A stretch of DNA of 64,000 nt from Dactylellina haptotyla (lineage: Eukaryota > Ascomycota > Orbiliomycetes > Orbiliales > Orbiliaceae), in NCBI GenBank assembly GCA_031310005.1, contig CM062383.1:3534001-3598000 (forward strand). The letters run 5' to 3'. Below are positions 61,201-64,000 of this stretch, piece after piece. Position 1 is the stretch's first letter; every line of letters starts with the position of its first letter. The notes beneath the pieces are model-generated. The model ran no database searches. It was not told where the DNA came from and saw only the letters and a list, made by a program, of their open reading frames with translations. Made by a program: the position numbers and the translations under genes.

Positions 61201-61990
61201 TGCCAGGGAAGCTGAGCGTCGCCGAGACGAAATGAAGAAGCAGGAACTCGAAGAGGCCGAACGTCTCCGACAAGCAGCCCTGGAGGCGGAAGCCGAAGAG
61301 GCTCGCATGCGTGAGGCAGAATTCCAGGCCGCTGCGAAAGAATACCAGGCGAAGGCCACTTCAGCCGGCAGCCAGGCAGCCAAATCCCGCAAATCCGAGT
61401 ACCGCGAGCGCGGAGTCGGTGCCGGATCCGAAGAGAAGGATCGCGAAAAGGAAGCACGCCGTGCCGCTCGTCGCGAAGAACGATATAAGCACCTCTCCCC
61501 AGAAGAAGCTGAGAACAAAAGGGAAAAACGAGATGCCCGTGCCGCCCGACGAGCCTCTCGACGCATGTCATCCCATGACGCCTCTAACGAAGAACCTCTG
61601 AACAACGGAGCCAATGCCGGGCACTTGTCCTCGCGCAGCAGCGAGAAAATGCCAGACCGCCCACTCCTCACCAAAGAAGAAGAGGAACAAATCAGACGAG
61701 ATGCTCGGAAAGCCGCAAGAAGAGAAGCCCGCGAACTCGCTTCCGCCAAAGGAGGTGCCTCTCGACGACAATCCTACGTCAACGGCTCGAGGCGCTATGG
61801 TGAATCCCCAGTCTCCGACGAAGAGGATGATTACGAGAGGAAACCCGGTCTGAGACGTTCTCATACCGCGCGACAAAGCAGATACGACGATATGGATGGC
61901 TATGGGAGATATGACGATTACGATGATGGTGATGAAAAGCCTAAGGAGAGCAGGCTTAGCTGGTTCAAGAAGGTCGGGAAGCTCTTCTAA
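55252..61990 (+). CDS. Giant low-complexity coiled-coil scaffold-like protein
   Basis: Five exons (55252-55431, 55504-57606, 58533-59167, 59282-59877, 59934-61990) keep one frame and give 1856 residues. In order: a short start (MADMLTIPE); two PPPY motifs, ELPPPYED at 65-72 and DLPPPYTP at 86-93; a Gly/Asn tract near 118-145; a charged coiled coil about 160-318; a tandem KAQEL repeat about 488-583; Pro/Glu-rich exons 3-4; long Lys/Arg/Glu coiled coils in exon 5; a VVDIQDSEPEE stretch near 1413 resembling a SUMO-interacting motif; and the end SRLSWFKKVGKLF. Trp/Phe-Gly patches followed by basic residues recur (FWGAAKKA, PWGPKVKRK, PWALFGARRR, GLFGGLFG). There is no enzyme domain, signal peptide or membrane span. 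A scaffold or tether role is a guess; I do not recognise the protein. Intron 2 is 926 bp, so two genes or a hidden exon cannot be fully excluded, although all joins stay in frame. Confidence 0.78.
56785..57072 (+). repeat. Coding minisatellite with 15/18-bp units
   Basis: About 18 tandem units encode alternating AQELK/R (5 residues) and AQEELK (6 residues). A 5+6 pair makes 11 residues, close to three helical turns, as in hendecad coiled coils. Unit DNA differs mainly at third positions (AAGGCTCAAGAACTC, AAGGCCCAAGAACTA), so the array is not brand new, but it is still likely to vary in copy number. Indels of whole units keep the frame. Confidence 0.85.
57607..58532 (+). other. Exceptionally long intron of the giant protein gene
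   Basis: The donor is AAG/GTGAGC after the residues GGSEAK, and the acceptor is CTCTAG before GAGGAATCC. A near-ideal branch sequence (CAACTAACC) lies about 35 bp before the acceptor. In-frame stops fill the interval, and the exon after it has no Met for hundreds of codons, so it must be reached by splicing. At 926 bp this is over ten times the usual size here. Its last 250 bp are C/T-rich, like a fungal promoter, which suggests a possible internal start or alternative first exon. No transposon was recognised inside. Confidence 0.6.
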
Positions 61991-62717
61991 GCTTCTCCAA
62001 CCACTCCTTTTCTATACACTCTACTCTCTCTCTCTTTCTTTTTTCTATTTCTCTTTTGCATATTTCGGACTGGTGTTTTATTGCATCCTGGAACATATTA
62101 GGTGGTTCCATTACTTTCCTCCCCTCTTTCATAGGCCGATAATTCTTTCTGGTTTTTCTTAGATTTATTACATCTTCGGATCTGTTCTCGGGTGGCTGGC
62201 GTGCTAATTTTTATTTGTATTTTTTTTTTTTTCCCTCTCATCTTTTATCATTCCTTTCCTGCTCTATTGTTTTAGTTGGCTTGTGCTTGTTTATAGCACC
62301 TTCTCTCCCTCTCCCTGTTAACGCGTTTGTTATACGAGCACACCATGATATCCCGGGGACACAAAAGTTTCGGATGCACTTTGTTTTTTTAATTGCCTCT
62401 TCTGAATGGTGTTAATCGGCTCTAATAATATACAAATACTACCTGGTCCACCCCACATTCTCCCTTGTACTTGTGATCCTACGTATGTATACATGTACTA
62501 AACATGAGTTAATCATATCTTGTTAGGGGGGCTACCTCCCTGATCAATTGAGCGCCTATGTAAACCTTTGCAAGGTCGGAATAGATGATGGTGCATCGGC
62601 GATAGTGTATAAAATCTACTTCTCATATTATATACGGAACAATTATATATCTCTACGCCAATGGATCACAGAATTCCGATACTCGGATACGAGACTCAAG
62701 GCTTACTATAAATTTCT
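61991..62717. other. Convergent intergenic region, 0.7 kb
   Basis: The giant gene and the Pxp2-like gene end towards each other here. The first half is T-rich with C/T runs, as expected of a 3' untranslated region. TATACA- and ATACAAATA-like signals near 62430 and 62640 could serve polyadenylation. No gene is seen. Confidence 0.5.
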
Positions 62718-63731
62718 TTATAGCTTTGCAACTTGATCTTTCCATCCGACTCCCAACTCTCTACAAATCTCGATGACCACTCCCCGCACCCCTTCCACTT
62801 CATCCTTTTCCGCACCATTATTGATAGCCCCTTGTAGATGGGGTTTTAGCTGTGCGTTCACATCCTGTGGTATCAATGCGGCTATGAGAGCAAAACTCGT
62901 TTCTTTAGGACTCAGGACGGTGGATTCGCTGAGGATCAAGGCGTATATCCAAGTAGCAAGTATCTGCAAGTCCGGGGACGAATTTTGGAGGTTGGTTAGC
63001 ACCTTCCCGGCGATTTTAGGCCCGTATAGTGTATTGAAAAATTGGCCGCCACGGTTGAGGAATGAAAGCGTAGGGTTTGCAGTCTGCGGAGAGAAAGATG
63101 GCGAGGGCGGACCAGAGTTCGCAGGTGTAGGATTAGGATCCCTCGCTGGATTTAAGAAATCCGATGGTACAGAGTTGGGGCGACCCGTTGGATATGTGGA
63201 GGATAATGGGTGAAGGGAACTCGATAAAACAGATGAGGACGAATTTTGCGGTAGCGGGTCAAGTAAGTGAGGCTTGTGCACTTTGCGTAGATGGTAAAGG
63301 GAATTTATTGCCTGCAGTTTTACATAATATTAGAACATCCAAGATAATTAATAATTTTGACTGTTTGTTATATTATAGTAAATGTTCGATGATACCTTCG
63401 GAAGTCCACCGATGGCACCACTTTTCACCAGTCCCTCTCGGCATCTTCTTAATATCCTCAAGGCGCTCTCTCTTCCATTGTCGTCAATCTTCCCTAAGCT
63501 CCCTGGGTTCCGGGCCAGCCAGGTTCTTTCCTCCTGAACATAGGCGGGATCGGTGCTTCCAGGAATTGCATTGTGTGTAAATGCATGGGAAATGACAGAA
63601 CTTATAAGCTCCGGTTTGTTACAAACGCTGATGGTAATGAGAGTGACGTAGTACCATGTGTGCGATGGTAGGGAGGGATATGTGCGGATCTTGGTGAGAA
63701 AGGCGTTTGACAGACCCGGGGTTGGCGACAT
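62718..63731 (-). CDS. Pxp2-like peroxisomal protein of the AhpD/CMD superfamily
   Basis: Two exons (63396-63731 and 62718-63311) joined in phase 0 across an 84-bp intron give 309 residues. The first reads SNAFLTKIRTYPSLPSHTWY and ends ALRILRRCREGLVKSGAIGG-LPK; the second starts AINSLYHLRKVHKP. This pattern, a helical pair around a Gly/Pro turn leading into a short AINxL helix, fits fungal carboxymuconolactone-decarboxylase-like (AhpD-fold) proteins related to yeast Pxp2. The middle is Ser/Pro-rich; the C-terminal half is helical (LTNLQNSSPDLQILATWIYA). The protein ends QVAKL; AKL is a type-1 peroxisomal targeting signal, so import into the peroxisome matrix is predicted. The redox CxxC pair of true AhpD is not visible, so peroxidase-reductase activity is doubtful. 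I chose the ATG at 63731 because upstream codons in frame lack an ATG. Confidence 0.8.
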
Positions 63732-64000
63732 GGTGCCTGCGGTTGATGAATAAAAGGGGAACACGCGCGATGCAGTCAATTCACTTCGAGATCCCGGTGA
63801 CCGGTTGAGCTTGATGCTGGTATCGGGTGGATGGATTTCGAAGCCTATCCGAGCAATTAATATGCGGCCAGCAATTGAACAGAGAATAAGCCGAGGTTAA
63901 CCCACCAGGTTGTCCTACCGAACTTGGTGGTTTGGGTCGGCGTTTTGGCCGCGAGGCTATCGGCGTTTGCGCCTCGCTTTGGGAAAAGGATGTTGCAATG
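63732..64000 (-). other. Upstream region of the Pxp2-like gene
   Basis: The last 269 bp probably hold the promoter of the minus-strand Pxp2-like gene. No TATA box or other clear element can be placed. The window ends before any further gene can be seen. Confidence 0.4.

Noticed and set aside
60477-61571. A 364-codon frame, also antisense to the giant gene
   Set aside because: It has the same cause: codon bias of the sense strand keeps stops rare. It overlaps another antisense frame and lacks splice or domain evidence.
59725-61749. A 674-codon open frame antisense to the giant gene
   Set aside because: It is made almost wholly of Ser and Arg runs, as expected opposite Glu/Lys/Arg-rich coding sequence, and has no independent motif.
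55252-61990. Splitting the giant gene into two genes at the long intron
   Set aside because: The exon after the intron is preceded at once by a stop and has no Met for hundreds of codons, and both sides join in frame with good splice sites.

Overview
The window looks like a chromosome segment of a filamentous ascomycete (Pezizomycotina, perhaps Leotiomycetes). Every solid gene carries short GT..AG introns, mostly 54-85 bp, several with clear CTAAC/CTGAC/CTAAT branch sites. The recognisable genes are typical of mould genomes: an FlbD-type Myb regulator, a secreted proteinase K-like subtilase, a long-tailed Hrd1 ubiquitin ligase, a Tra2-like RNA-binding protein and a Pxp2-like peroxisomal protein. 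The class is inferred from protein style only.

The layout falls into two halves. Positions 1-31.7 kb are gene-poor: only three intact genes stand out, flbD (6955-7974, minus), the mitochondrial tRNA-modification gene QRI7 (18222-19734, plus) and the subtilase (23576-25027, minus). Between them lie many kilobases of short, broken open frames. A few fragments look protein-like but are not recognised (around 10.7, 12.4, 14.3-14.9, 20.7-22.5 and 28.7-29.4 kb). I saw no reverse transcriptase, integrase, transposase or terminal repeats that I could defend, so the origin of this filler is open.

Positions 31.8-64 kb are gene-rich: a multi-pass membrane protein (31779-33021), an intronless 610-residue protein of unknown role (34374-36206), the Tra2-like protein (36702-37927), Hrd1 (40062-43646), a protein with atypical zinc-finger-like C/H clusters (46032-47797, minus), a Ser/Pro-rich protein (50196-51352), a giant 1856-residue repeat protein (55252-61990) and the Pxp2-like protein (62718-63731, minus). 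Gaps of 0.5-4 kb separate them and hold leaders, tails and simple repeats.

The genes do not form one pathway or cluster. They serve separate housekeeping or developmental roles: conidiation control, mitochondrial t6A tRNA modification, secreted proteolysis, splicing, ER-associated degradation and peroxisomal metabolism. The most unusual item is the giant protein, which combines two PPPY motifs, a 5/6-residue tandem repeat, recurring Trp/Phe-Gly patches, a possible SUMO-interacting motif, a 926-bp intron and a possibly membrane-binding C-terminus.
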